A stretch of DNA of 41,332 nucleotides. Source: Nitriliruptoraceae bacterium (lineage in GTDB: Bacteria > Actinomycetota > Nitriliruptoria > Nitriliruptorales > Nitriliruptoraceae). The DNA lies in assembly GCA_007121785.1 (NCBI GenBank), contig SKJX01000059.1:1-41332 (forward strand), read 5' to 3'. Each line of letters begins with the position of its first letter. Position 1 is the stretch's first letter. The translations under genes and the position numbers were made by a program. Below are positions 25,182 to 34,102 of the stretch, in pieces. A model generated the notes under the pieces. It made no database searches, had not been told where the DNA came from, and saw only the letters and a list, made by a program, of their open reading frames with translations.

Positions 25182-28100
25182 CTACGAGGTCCGCGAGGCA
25201 CCCGCCGTCGGTGACGGCTCCGCCGACGCGGCCAGCTCCTTCACGACGGAACCCGCCAACGCCAACGCCCCGTCGGCGGTCAGGGCCTCGCCGGTGGCCT
25301 GGGCCTGCGCCGCGACGCTCACCCCGAGCCGCTGCTCCGCGCGGGCGATGACCGCGTCCACCTCTGCGCGCTCGTCCGGCGTCAGCGCCACCTCGCCGGT
25401 GGTCCGCAACATCTCCGACGCGGCGCACAGCTGCAGGGCGAGCTCGTCGCGACCGATCCCGGAGGCGATCGCGCCGACCCCCCGCAGATCGCGGGCGAGC
25501 CCGACGAAGTCGAACGCGCTTCGGGTCAGCTCCCGGACGGTGGCGAGGTTCTGTCCGTGCAGCGCGAGCGCCTGGTCCACGCCCCCCTGGCGACGAGCCA
25601 CCCAGGCCCAGCCGAGCCGGGAGAGGCAGGCGCTCCACCGGTCCTCCGCGTCGAGGTACCAGCGTTCGCTGGCTTCGAACGCCGCCGCCGCGCCCGCCAG
25701 GTCCCCGGTGGCGGTCGCCAGGTGACCCGCGACGTCGGACAACCCGGCGAGCACCCACGGGTCGTCGCTGCCCTCGGCCTGCGCGTCGACGAGGGTGCGC
25801 GCCGCAGCGTCGGTCTGGCCGGCGATCTGCCGTTGCTGCGCGAGCCGCGCCCGGGCCAGGACCACCAGGTCGCGGTCGTCGACCTCCTCGGCCAGCCGCT
25901 CCGCGTGCTCGAGCCGCTCGAGCGCATCGACGGTCCGCCCTTCCACGCCGTCCAGCCGGCCCGCACCGTAGGTCGCCCGGGCCAGCGTCCGACGGTCGAC
26001 GCTGGACTCGTCGATCCGCTCGAGCACGCGCGTGAGCCAGCCCGCTCCCTCGTGCGCGTGCCCGAACTGGAGCCAGAACCACCAGATGCCGGCGACGATC
26101 CGCAACGCGAGATCCTCGCATCCCTGGTCCAGCGACCAGGTCAACGCGGCCCGCAGGTCGGCGTGGTCGGTGTGGAGCAGGTTGAGCCAACGCACCTGGT
26201 CGGCGCCGGTCAGCTCCGCGGCTGCGGCGTCAGCCAGGTCCGCGTGCCAACAGGCGTGCGCCGCCGCGAGGGCGACCTCGGCGGGCGCATCCAGCCGCGA
26301 CCGCGCGAAGGATCGGATCGTCTGGAGCAACGCGTGGCGAGCCGGCCCGATCGGCTCGGGGACCGTCAACACCAACGAGCGGTCCACCAGATCATCGAGG
26401 AGCTCGAGCACGAGCTCGGCGGGGAGCTGCTGCGCGTCGGCGCAGATGCCCTCGGCCGCCGCAACCGTGAACGGGCCCTCGAACACCGTCAGGCGGGTCA
26501 GCAGCTGCTGCGCCGGCGGTCGCAGCAGCTCGTAGCTCCACGCGATCGCGGCCTCGAGCGTCTGATGACGAGCGGGGACACCCCGTCGTGACGACCGCAG
26601 CATCCCGAACCGGTCGTCCAGTCGGTCGGCGATCTCCTCGACCGACAGGACGCGGAGGCGGGCGGCCGCCAGCTCCAGAGCGAGCGGGATGCCGTCCAGC
26701 TCACGGCAGATGGCCGCGATCGCCGCGGCGTCGTCCTCGGTCGGGGTGAACCCCGGCCGGACGCCGACGGCTCGGGCCACGAACAGCGCCGCCGCGTCGC
26801 TCTCACCCAGCTGGTCCAGCGACGCGTCGGCCGGGGGCAGCGAGAGCGACGGCACCCGCCACACCAGCTCCCCGTCGAGGTCGAGCGTCTGCCGGCTGGT
26901 CGCCACCACCTGCAAGGTCGGGCAGCGGCGCAGGAGATCCCCGATGACGGCCGCGCACTCGTCGACCAGGTGCTCAGCGTTGTCGATGAGCAGCAGGATC
27001 GGTCGTCCACCGATCCGGGAGACCAGGTCCTCGACGAGCTCCGGCAGGGGGGCGTCGTCGACCCCGAGCACCTGCGTGATGCTGCGGAGCACGCCGTCGG
27101 GCTCGCGCACCGACTGCAACTCGACCACCCAGGCCCCACCGGGGAACCGGGGCGAGGCGTCGCGGGCCAGCTGGAGCCCCAGCTGCGTCTTGCCGCAGCC
27201 GCCTGCGCCGGTCAACGTGATCAGCCGCGACCGCTCGAGTTCGTCGACCAGTCGTCGCCGCTGCTCATCACGGCCGACGAGGTCGACCATCGCCGCCGGC
27301 AGGTTGCCGGGGACCTCGACCGGTGCCACGACCACCGCTGCGGGTGGGTCGTCGGCCCGACGCCGGGGCGACCCGGTCTCCGGCGTCGCGCTCACGCGGG
27401 CACCGCCCGGCCCACGTGGCGTCGCCGAGTCGGCGAGCAGGTCGTCGACCGGTGGCGACAGCGACGGGTCCTGGGCGAGCATGCGCTCGTGTAGGTCGTG
27501 GAGCTGACGGCTGGGTTCCATACCGAGCGCATCGACCAGCAGGGCCCGCGCCCGCCGGAAGGCGGCCAGCGCCTCCGCCTGGCGCCCGGATCGGTACAGC
27601 GCCAGCATCGTCAAGCCGTGGAGACGTTCCCGCGTCGGGTTCGCCGCGACCAGTGGCTCGAGTTCGCCCGCCAACTCACGGTGACGGCCGAGGCTCAGGT
27701 CGGTGGCGATGCGCTCCTCGGTGACGGAGAGACGCAGCTCGTCCAGGCGCGTCGCCTCAGCGCGTCCCCGCTCCCCCAGGTCGGCACCCTCGGCGACCGT
27801 GCCTCGCCACCGTCCCAGCGCGCAGCGGAACCGATGCGTGGCCGACTCACCATCGCCGGTCGCCGCGATCTCACGGGCCTCGAGGATCTCCTGCTCGAAC
27901 CGGACCACGTCGATCGAGACGGCCCGAGGGTGGAGCCGGTAGCCGGCCGAGGTACGCACCAGCGTCGCCGGCGCGTCGCGGGCTCCCCGGTCGGGTTCCA
28001 ACGCCCGCCGCAGCCGGGACAGGTAGCTCTGGAGCGTGTCGACCGCTCCCGGCTGGGCGTCCTCGCCCCACACCTCCGCCACCAGTGCCTCGCTGGAGAC

Positions 28101-28223
28101 CGGAGCACCCCCGGCCAACGCCAGCGCCGCGACGACGCTCGCCGGCCGGCGGCCACCGATCGCCACCGGCTCCCCCGCCGGGGTCAGCACCTCGACGGGA
28201 CCGAGCACGCCGACGTGGATCAC
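25182..28223 (-). CDS. AfsR/SARP-type BTAD regulator with ATPase and TPR region
   Basis: A 1013-residue large SARP regulator. Region 1-100 is an OmpR-like winged helix (LGPVEVLTPAGEPVAIGGRRPASVVAAL then TLQSYLSRLRRAL), 105-250 the bacterial transcriptional activation domain (FEQEILEARE... LHGLTMLALYRSGRQAEALA), 315-600 an NB-ARC/STAND ATPase with Walker A GAGGCGKTQ (339-347), Walker-B-like ILLLIDNAEHL and the LPLALELAAARLRVL motif, and beyond about 690 TPR-like repeats. Start GTG 28223 has GGAGGGAG upstream; a nine-codon longer frame places the site inside it. Family members are activators binding 11-bp-spaced direct repeats. It lies divergent from putP-proline dehydrogenase-pruA, and such a repeat (CTGCAGGG twice, 11-bp period) lies between, so control of proline use is a plausible role. 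Confidence 0.94.
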   Translation of the reverse strand: MIHVGVLGPVEVLTPAGEPVAIGGRRPASVVAALALAGGAPVSSEALVAEVWGEDAQPGAVDTLQSYLSRLRRALEPDRGARDAPATLVRTSAGYRLHPRAVSIDVVRFEQEILEAREIAATGDGESATHRFRCALGRWRGTVAEGADLGERGRAEATRLDELRLSVTEERIATDLSLGRHRELAGELEPLVAANPTRERLHGLTMLALYRSGRQAEALAAFRRARALLVDALGMEPSRQLHDLHERMLAQDPSLSPPVDDLLADSATPRGPGGARVSATPETGSPRRRADDPPAAVVVAPVEVPGNLPAAMVDLVGRDEQRRRLVDELERSRLITLTGAGGCGKTQLGLQLARDASPRFPGGAWVVELQSVREPDGVLRSITQVLGVDDAPLPELVEDLVSRIGGRPILLLIDNAEHLVDECAAVIGDLLRRCPTLQVVATSRQTLDLDGELVWRVPSLSLPPADASLDQLGESDAAALFVARAVGVRPGFTPTEDDAAAIAAICRELDGIPLALELAAARLRVLSVEEIADRLDDRFGMLRSSRRGVPARHQTLEAAIAWSYELLRPPAQQLLTRLTVFEGPFTVAAAEGICADAQQLPAELVLELLDDLVDRSLVLTVPEPIGPARHALLQTIRSFARSRLDAPAEVALAAAHACWHADLADAAAAELTGADQVRWLNLLHTDHADLRAALTWSLDQGCEDLALRIVAGIWWFWLQFGHAHEGAGWLTRVLERIDESSVDRRTLARATYGAGRLDGVEGRTVDALERLEHAERLAEEVDDRDLVVLARARLAQQRQIAGQTDAAARTLVDAQAEGSDDPWVLAGLSDVAGHLATATGDLAGAAAAFEASERWYLDAEDRWSACLSRLGWAWVARRQGGVDQALALHGQNLATVRELTRSAFDFVGLARDLRGVGAIASGIGRDELALQLCAASEMLRTTGEVALTPDERAEVDAVIARAEQRLGVSVAAQAQATGEALTADGALALAGSVVKELAASAEPSPTAGASRTS

Positions 28224-28298
28224 GCGCTCTCTCCCTCCAACTCGAGGCACCGGCCCTCGGGCTCCTCCCCGTCCACAGGTCCGGCGGGTGCCGCGAGC

Positions 28299-28317
28299 CT
28301 GCAGGGAAGCTGCAGGG
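28299..28317 (+). promoter_or_regulatory. Candidate BTAD/SARP operator, 11-bp-period direct repeat
   Basis: CTGCAGGG occurs at 28299-28306 and again at 28310-28317, centre to centre 11 bp. That spacing is typical of SARP-family sites, with heptamers repeated every 11 bp. It lies in the 200-base divergent gap between the BTAD regulator (start 28223) and putP (start 28423). I see no unambiguous -10 next to it. Confidence 0.5.
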
Positions 28318-28422
28318 TTCCCGCAACCGCCATCGGAGAGTCTGCCGCCTCAGCACACTCAGCGCACGAGCCGTGGTGGGGAGAGCCCCGCGGCGACGCC
28401 ACCGGCCAGAGGGAGCGAGCGC

Positions 28423-29916
28423 ATGTTCGACGTGGATGGGGCGGTCATCACCACGATGGCCATCTACCTGTTGATGATGGTGGGTATCGGGGTGTGGATG
28501 TACCTCCGCACCTCGAACCTCGATGATTTCGTGCTGGGGGGCCGGTCGCTGGGCAGCTTGCCGGCCGCGCTCAGCGCGCAGGCGTCCGACATGAGCGGGT
28601 GGCTCCTGCTCGGCCTGCCGGGAGCGATCTACGTCAGCGGCATCGGGGCGTCGTGGATCGGCATCGGCCTGCTCATCGGGACCTGGGCCAACTGGAAGTT
28701 CGTCGCGTCCCGGCTGCGCACCTACACCGAACGGGCGGGCAACTCGGTCACCTTGTCGGCGTACTTCGAGAACCGGTTCGAGGACAAGAGCCGGACGCTG
28801 CGAGCGGTCTCCGCTCTCGTCACGGTCATCTTCTTCTCGTTCTACGTCGCCTCAGGGCTCGTCGCCGGGGGCCTGCTCTTCGAGATGGTGTTCGGCATCG
28901 ACCAGACCACCGCCATCACCGCCAGCGTCATCGTCATCGTGCTCTACACACTCCTCGGCGGGTTCCTGGCCGTGAGCTACACCGACGCCGTCCAGGGCGT
29001 GTTGATGGTCGGCGCGCTGATCCTCGTCCCGATCGTCGCGGTCGCGGCCGACGGCGGGTTCGCGACGATGGCCGACACCGTCCGCGCGGAGTCCCCGACG
29101 CTGTTGCAGATGTTCGGTGAAGCCGGGTTCGAGGACGGCGCGTGGACCGTCGGCGGCTCCCTCGGGGTCATGGCGATCATCTCGAGCCTCGCCTGGGGTC
29201 TCGGCTACTTCGGTCAGCCCCACATCCTGGCACGCTTCATGGGGATCCGCGACGCGTCGATGGTTCCGATGGCGCGCCGGATCGGTGTGAGCTGGGTCGC
29301 GATCTGTCTGGTCGGCGCGGTGCTGGTCGGCGTCGCCGGCATCGCCTTCTTCGACACCCCGCTGGACAACCCGGAGACGGTGTTCCTCAGCCTGATCGGT
29401 GAGACCGTCAACCCGTGGATCGGTGGGATCCTGCTCACGGCCGTGCTCGCCGCGGTGATGAGTACCGCCGACTCGCAGCTGCTGGTGTCCTCCTCGGCGT
29501 TGACCGAGGACGGCTACCGCGCCTTCGTCAAGCCCGACGCCACCGACACCGTCCTGCTGTGGGTCGGGCGGCTGACGACCGTCTTGGTCGCCGCGATCGG
29601 CTACAGCCTCGCCCTCGGCGGCGGCACCGTCCTCGACCTGGTGGCCTACGCCTGGGCCGGCTTCGGCGCCGCGTTCGGCCCACCCATCGTGCTGTCGCTG
29701 TACTGGAACAAGATGACCGGTGCGGGCGCCCTGGCCGGCATGATCAGCGGCGCCGCCACGGTCGTGCTGTGGGACCTGTTCGCGCCCGGCAACCTCTACG
29801 AGATCGTGCCTGGCGTGATCGTCTCCGCCATCGCCGTGATCGTGGTCAGCCGGATGACGACGCCACCGGAGCGCGACTGGTCCGAGGCCGCCGTCGCGAC
29901 GTACGAAGCCGCTTGA
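28423..29916 (+). CDS. putP: Sodium/proline symporter PutP
   Basis: A 497-residue sodium:solute symporter (SSF family) importing proline with Na+. Thirteen hydrophobic helices are visible. Family features: the first helix region with DDFVLGGRSLG (residues 30-40), ALSAQASDMSGWLLLGLPG (about 48-66, SSF signature and Na+ binding in PutP), a GGFLAVSYTDAVQGVLM loop and helix, LGYFGQPHILARFM, the FAAVMSTADSQLLVSSSALTED-type segment (VLAAVMSTADSQLLVSSS), and FGPPIVLSLYWNKMT. These are specific to proline-type members. ATG 28423 has a GGGAG eight bases upstream. It leads a run of proline-catabolism genes and is divergent from a BTAD regulator; a strong hairpin after it suggests partial termination before the dehydrogenase genes. 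Confidence 0.96.
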   Translation: MFDVDGAVITTMAIYLLMMVGIGVWMYLRTSNLDDFVLGGRSLGSLPAALSAQASDMSGWLLLGLPGAIYVSGIGASWIGIGLLIGTWANWKFVASRLRTYTERAGNSVTLSAYFENRFEDKSRTLRAVSALVTVIFFSFYVASGLVAGGLLFEMVFGIDQTTAITASVIVIVLYTLLGGFLAVSYTDAVQGVLMVGALILVPIVAVAADGGFATMADTVRAESPTLLQMFGEAGFEDGAWTVGGSLGVMAIISSLAWGLGYFGQPHILARFMGIRDASMVPMARRIGVSWVAICLVGAVLVGVAGIAFFDTPLDNPETVFLSLIGETVNPWIGGILLTAVLAAVMSTADSQLLVSSSALTEDGYRAFVKPDATDTVLLWVGRLTTVLVAAIGYSLALGGGTVLDLVAYAWAGFGAAFGPPIVLSLYWNKMTGAGALAGMISGAATVVLWDLFAPGNLYEIVPGVIVSAIAVIVVSRMTTPPERDWSEAAVATYEAA

Positions 29917-29921
29917 TGTCA

Positions 29922-29953
29922 CGGGTGGGCGGGACGTCCGCTCCGCCCACCCG
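29922..29953 (+). terminator. Terminator-like hairpin after putP
   Basis: CGGGTGGGCGG at 29922-29932 pairs perfectly with CCGCCCACCCG at 29943-29953 (11 bp, 10-base loop), six bases after the putP stop, followed by a C-rich run rather than U. The remaining 150 bases before the dehydrogenase gene hold nothing I recognise. Confidence 0.6.
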
Positions 29954-30105
29954 ACCCCCTGTCCCCCTGCCCCCCTGTCCGAGCGCTGGTGGCGCGCCGC
30001 GCTCCGTGCAACGAGCATCGGTGACGATCCGGACCGGCGGACCCGAACCATCCGGCCGACATCGGCCAGCCCCCTCGACGACGGTCCGGCACAGGAGGCC
30101 CACGG

Positions 30106-31074
30106 ATGCTCCGGTGGATGCTGCTACAGGCGGCCGACAACCCGACGTTGGCCGCGTTCGCCCGGTCGAGCTCCCTCGTCCGCGGCGTCGTGGACCGGTA
30201 CGTGGCCGGGGAGTCGATCGAGGACGGCATCGCCGCGGCCTCCGCGCTGGCTGCCGGCGGGATCGACCTCACGATCGACCACGTCGGCGAGTTCGTCGAC
30301 TCGATGGAGCAGGCCGAACAGGCCGCCGAGGTCTACCGCCGCCTGCTCGAGCACATCGGTGACCGCGAGCTGCCCGCGGGCGTGTCGGTCAAGCCCAGCC
30401 AGTTCGGCCTGTTGATCGACCGCGACGCCTGCGTCGCGCTGATCCATGACGTGGCCAAGCGCGCCGCTGCCGCGGGGGTCCACGTGACCCTCGACATGGA
30501 GGATCACACGGTCACCGAGACCACGGTCCGGCTGGTCGAGGAGGCCCACGCCGCCGGAGCGACCAACGTCGGCTGTGCCGTCCAGTCCTACCTGCACCGC
30601 ACGCCCGAGGACGTCCGGCGCCTGACCCGCCTTGGCGCCAGCATCCGGCTGTGCAAGGGCGCGTACGCCGAACCGGCGCACCTCGCGCATCAGCGGCCGG
30701 TCGAGGTGACCCGCGCCTACCTCCGGGACGCGCGCTACCTGCTCCGCGAGGCGACCGAACCCCGGTTCGCGACCCACGACCACAAGCTGGTGGGCGCCAT
30801 CAAGCGGGAGGCCGCCGAGCTCGGACGCGACCGCGGCAGCTACGAGTTCCAGATGCTCTACGGCGTGCGCCCGGACATGCAGCGCGCCCTCGTCGCCGAC
30901 GGCTACCGGCTGCGGCTGTACCTGCCGTTCGGGAGCCAGTGGTACCCGTACTTCACCCGACGGTTGGCGGAACGCCCCGCCAACCTGGTCTTCTTCGCAC
31001 GGTCGTTGACCGCCGCACCCCGCCCCGACCGTGTGGAAGAGCCCGAAACGGCCAGTTCGGACCAGGCCTGGTGA
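30106..31074 (+). CDS. Proline dehydrogenase (monofunctional)
   Basis: A 322-residue flavin-dependent proline dehydrogenase of the monofunctional bacterial type, oxidising proline to pyrroline-5-carboxylate. Core sequences: SLVRGVVDRYVAGESIEDGI, GIDLTIDHVGEFVDS, VSVKPSQFGLLIDRD, VHVTLDMEDHTVTE, VGCAVQSYLHRTPEDVRRL, IRLCKGAYAEP, ATHDHKLV, YEFQMLYGVRPDMQ, and RLYLPFGSQWYPYFTRRLAERPANLVFF, which includes the active-site Arg pair RRLAER. ATG 30106 has AGGAGG six bases ahead. It lies between putP and the P5C dehydrogenase gene in the order expected of a put operon without the long fused PutA. Confidence 0.97.
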   Translation: MLRWMLLQAADNPTLAAFARSSSLVRGVVDRYVAGESIEDGIAAASALAAGGIDLTIDHVGEFVDSMEQAEQAAEVYRRLLEHIGDRELPAGVSVKPSQFGLLIDRDACVALIHDVAKRAAAAGVHVTLDMEDHTVTETTVRLVEEAHAAGATNVGCAVQSYLHRTPEDVRRLTRLGASIRLCKGAYAEPAHLAHQRPVEVTRAYLRDARYLLREATEPRFATHDHKLVGAIKREAAELGRDRGSYEFQMLYGVRPDMQRALVADGYRLRLYLPFGSQWYPYFTRRLAERPANLVFFARSLTAAPRPDRVEEPETASSDQAW

Positions 31075-31141
31075 GACCAGCGCCCGTCCACGACCCGACC
31101 CGGTCCCCCGACCCCGGCCACCCGAGCACAGGAGACCACCC

Positions 31142-32767
31142 GTGAGCGACGGCATCGTCCGCGTCCCCGACCCCTTCAACGAGCCGGCACTCGGCTACGC
31201 GCCCGGCAGCCCCGAGCGCCGTTCGCTCGCCGAGACGATCGCCACGATGTCGGCACAGACCGCCGACCTGCCCTGCGTCATCGGCGGCGAGGAGGTCCGC
31301 ACCGGCAACACCTTCACGCAGCGAGCCCCCCACCGCCACGACCTCGCGCTCGCGGAGGTCCACGCCGCAGGTGCGGACGAGGTGAAGCGTGCCGTCGAGG
31401 CCGCCAGCGAGGCCAAGGCCGACTGGGCCCGCCTGCCGTTCGAGCAGCGGGCCGCGATCTTCCTACGCGCGGCCGACCTGCTGGCCGGGCCGTTCCGTGA
31501 TCGGATCAACGCCGCGACGATCCTCGGCCAGTCGAAGTCCGTGCAGCAGGCCGAGATCGACGCGGCGTGCGAGCTGATCGACTTCCTGCGCTTCAACGTC
31601 GCCTTCGCCGCGCAGCTGTACGAGGAGCAGCCGATCTCGGTCGACGGGGAGTGGAACCGCGTCGATCACCGACCGCTCGACGGGTTCGTGCTCGCGATCA
31701 CCCCGTTCAACTTCACCGCCATCGCCGGGAACCTGCCGACCGCGCCCGCGATCGTCGGCAACACCGTGGTCTGGAAGCCCTCCGAGAAGCAGGCGCTCGC
31801 CGCGCAGGTCACGTTGGACGCGTTGCACGCCGCCGGGCTGCCCGACGGGGTCATCAACCTCGTCCACGGTGACGGTGCGCTGGCCGCGGAGGTCGCGACG
31901 GCCGACCCCCGGTTCGCTGCGCTGCACTTCACCGGCTCGGAGACGGTGCTGTCGTCGCTGTTCCAGCAGGTCGGCAACAACGTCGGCCGGTACCGCAACT
32001 TCCCGCGCATCGTCGGCGAGTCCGGCGGCAAGGACTTCGTCGTCGCCCACCCGACCGCGGACGTCGACCGGCTGGTGATCGCCCTCGCCCGGGGGGCGTT
32101 CGAGTACCAGGGCCAGAAGTGCTCGGCCGCGTCCCGCGCCTACCTGCCGCGCAGCGTCTGGTCACCGGTGCGCGACCGGATCGCCGACGTCGCGAACGAG
32201 CTGACGATCGGTGACGTCGGCGAGGACCTGTCGACCTTCATGGGTGCGGTCATCGACGGCAAGGCGTTCGCCAAGCACCGCGACGCGATCGCCAAGGCGA
32301 CCGACGAGGGCGCCGAGCTGCTGGTCGGCGGCGACCTCGACGACTCGCACGGCTGGTTCGTGCCCCCGACGGTCCTGGTCAGCGACGACCCGCGATCGTC
32401 GACGATGACCACGGAGCTGTTCGGCCCGATCCTGACGATCCACGTCTACGACGACCACGGGTTCGAGGACGTCCTCGCCGAGGTCGACCAGGCCAGCGAC
32501 TACGCGTTGACCGGCGCGATCTTCGCCGACGACCGTCGTGCCGCCGCGCACGCGACCGAGGCCCTGCGCCAGTCGGCCGGCAACCTCTACATCAACGACA
32601 AGCCGACCGGCTCGATCGTCGGCCGACAGTGGTTCGGTGGCGCCCGCCGCTCGGGCACCAACGACAAGGCCGGCTCGGTGCTGAACATGATGCGCTGGAT
32701 CTCCCCACGCGCGATCAAGGAGACGTCCGTCGCGCCGACCGACTGGCGCTACCCGCACCAAGGCTGA
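31142..32767 (+). CDS. pruA: L-glutamate gamma-semialdehyde dehydrogenase (P5C dehydrogenase)
   Basis: A 541-residue NAD+-dependent aldehyde dehydrogenase oxidising glutamate semialdehyde to glutamate. Typical PruA blocks: FNEPALGYAPGSPER near the N-terminus, FLRFNVAFAAQLYEEQP, FVLAITPFNFTAIAGNLP, VVWKPSEKQ, the catalytic general base in RIVGESGGKDFVVAHP and nucleophile Cys in FEYQGQKCSAASRAY, FMGAVIDGKAF, and TELFGPILTIHVY. The GTG start at 31142 has AGGAG eight bases upstream. It follows the dehydrogenase gene by 67 bases and completes proline to glutamate conversion. A bidirectional hairpin follows the gene. Confidence 0.97.
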   Translation: MSDGIVRVPDPFNEPALGYAPGSPERRSLAETIATMSAQTADLPCVIGGEEVRTGNTFTQRAPHRHDLALAEVHAAGADEVKRAVEAASEAKADWARLPFEQRAAIFLRAADLLAGPFRDRINAATILGQSKSVQQAEIDAACELIDFLRFNVAFAAQLYEEQPISVDGEWNRVDHRPLDGFVLAITPFNFTAIAGNLPTAPAIVGNTVVWKPSEKQALAAQVTLDALHAAGLPDGVINLVHGDGALAAEVATADPRFAALHFTGSETVLSSLFQQVGNNVGRYRNFPRIVGESGGKDFVVAHPTADVDRLVIALARGAFEYQGQKCSAASRAYLPRSVWSPVRDRIADVANELTIGDVGEDLSTFMGAVIDGKAFAKHRDAIAKATDEGAELLVGGDLDDSHGWFVPPTVLVSDDPRSSTMTTELFGPILTIHVYDDHGFEDVLAEVDQASDYALTGAIFADDRRAAAHATEALRQSAGNLYINDKPTGSIVGRQWFGGARRSGTNDKAGSVLNMMRWISPRAIKETSVAPTDWRYPHQG

Positions 32768-32779
32768 GGCGAAGGCCTC

Positions 32780-32817
32780 CGCGGCGGGCGACGGCGGGTC
32801 AGCCGTCGGCCGCCGCG
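32780..32817. terminator. Bidirectional terminator hairpin between convergent genes
   Basis: Arms at 32780-32794 and 32803-32817 pair over 8 plus 6 base pairs around one G-G mismatch with an 8-base loop. It lies between the stop of pruA (+) and mshA (-), the usual place for a shared terminator. Confidence 0.6.
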
Positions 32818-32854
32818 GCGCACGCGCGTCCGCACCCCGACCCCGGCACCGGGT

Positions 32855-34102
32855 TCAGCCCACCAGCGCGGCGACGTCGTCGGCACGGTGCTCGTCGACC
32901 ACCTCGGCGTACGACTCGGCCAAGCGGTCGACGGTCCGGTCCCAGGATGCGGCACGGGCGTCGGCGATCCCGGCGCGCGACGCGGCCTGCCAGGCGTCCC
33001 GGTCGTCGAGGTAGTGCAGCACGGCCGCCGCGTGCGCCGCAGGGTCGTGGCCGGGGACCAACGTGCCACCGGCGCCGACGACCGCTTCGAGTCCGGGCAC
33101 GTCGGCCGCGACCACGGGGGTGCCGCAGGCCTGCGCTTCGAGCGCGACGAGCCCGAAGGTCTCGCTACGCGACGGGGCGAGCAGCACGTCCGCTGCGTGG
33201 TAGTGCGCGGCCAGTTCCGCCTGGTCGACCGCGTCCACGAGCGTGACCCCGTCGGCGACCCCCAGCTCGTGCGCGAGCGCGCGGAGCTCGTCGGGGCCGG
33301 TGGTGCCGAGCCCCGCACCGGACGCACCACCGACGATGCGCAGGCGGGCGTCGGGCCGTCGCTCGCGCACCGCCGCCAACGTGCGGACCGCGACGTCCGG
33401 CCCCTTCAACGGCTGCAGGCGGCCCACGAACAGCAGGTCGGGAGCGCGATCGGGGCCCGGCCGCGGCGCCGGCTGGAACCGGTCCAGGTCGACCCCGGCC
33501 GGGACGACGGTCAGCTGGGCCCCGGACAGCCCGTAGGCGCGGTGCAGCAGCCGGGCTTCGCCGCAGGTGAGCACCAGGACACGGTCGGCGTCGCGGGCGA
33601 CCCGCTCCTCCGCGATCAGCCGCAGCGGTGGCTCCGGCAGATCGCCGGGAGCGAGGGTGGCGTTCTTGAGCACGCCGAGGGTGTGGAAGGTCTGCACCAG
33701 GGGCACGTCCCACCGCGGGGCGAGCCGCCGTCCCACCCAGCCCGACAGCCAGTAGTGAGCGTGGAGCACATCGTGGGTCCCCGCCGTCGGGTGCCGCTGC
33801 AGGGCGAGCACGAAGCTGCAGAGGTGGTTGGCCAGCTCCTGCTTGTCGACCGGCCGGGGCGGGCCCACATCGAGGTGGTGGACGACGGCCCCGTCGGCGA
33901 AGGGGACGGAGGCCGGGCGTAACGGGTCGGTGCGGCGGGTGAACACATCGACCTCGACGCCACGCGCCGCGAGGCGGCGGGCCACCTCACGGACGTAGAC
34001 GTTGAGGCCGCCACCGTCGCCGGTGCCGGGCTGGTCGAGGGGCGAGGTGTGGACGCTGAGCAGTCCGACCCGTCGCACGCCGGGGTCGATCGTGTCGGTC
34101 AC
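32855..34102 (-). CDS. mshA: Glycosyltransferase MshA (D-inositol-3-phosphate glycosyltransferase)
   Basis: A 415-residue GT-B retaining glycosyltransferase of family 4 with MshA features; MshA starts mycothiol synthesis by joining GlcNAc to inositol-3-phosphate. Landmarks: VGLLSVHTSPLDQPGTGD then GGGLNVYVREVARRLA at the N-terminus, LHAHYWLSGWVG, FHTLGVLKN, LTCGEARLL, VVPAGVDLDRFQP, FVGRLQPLKGPDV, and the donor-site RSETFGLVALEAQACGTPVV (last conserved Glu-x7-Glu pair). The opening LLSVHTSPL block is diagnostic, though the protein is slightly shorter than many MshA. GTG 34102 overlaps the stop of the GNAT-like gene as GTGA. Supports mycothiol as the cell thiol. Confidence 0.88.
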   Translation of the reverse strand: MTDTIDPGVRRVGLLSVHTSPLDQPGTGDGGGLNVYVREVARRLAARGVEVDVFTRRTDPLRPASVPFADGAVVHHLDVGPPRPVDKQELANHLCSFVLALQRHPTAGTHDVLHAHYWLSGWVGRRLAPRWDVPLVQTFHTLGVLKNATLAPGDLPEPPLRLIAEERVARDADRVLVLTCGEARLLHRAYGLSGAQLTVVPAGVDLDRFQPAPRPGPDRAPDLLFVGRLQPLKGPDVAVRTLAAVRERRPDARLRIVGGASGAGLGTTGPDELRALAHELGVADGVTLVDAVDQAELAAHYHAADVLLAPSRSETFGLVALEAQACGTPVVAADVPGLEAVVGAGGTLVPGHDPAAHAAAVLHYLDDRDAWQAASRAGIADARAASWDRTVDRLAESYAEVVDEHRADDVAALVG

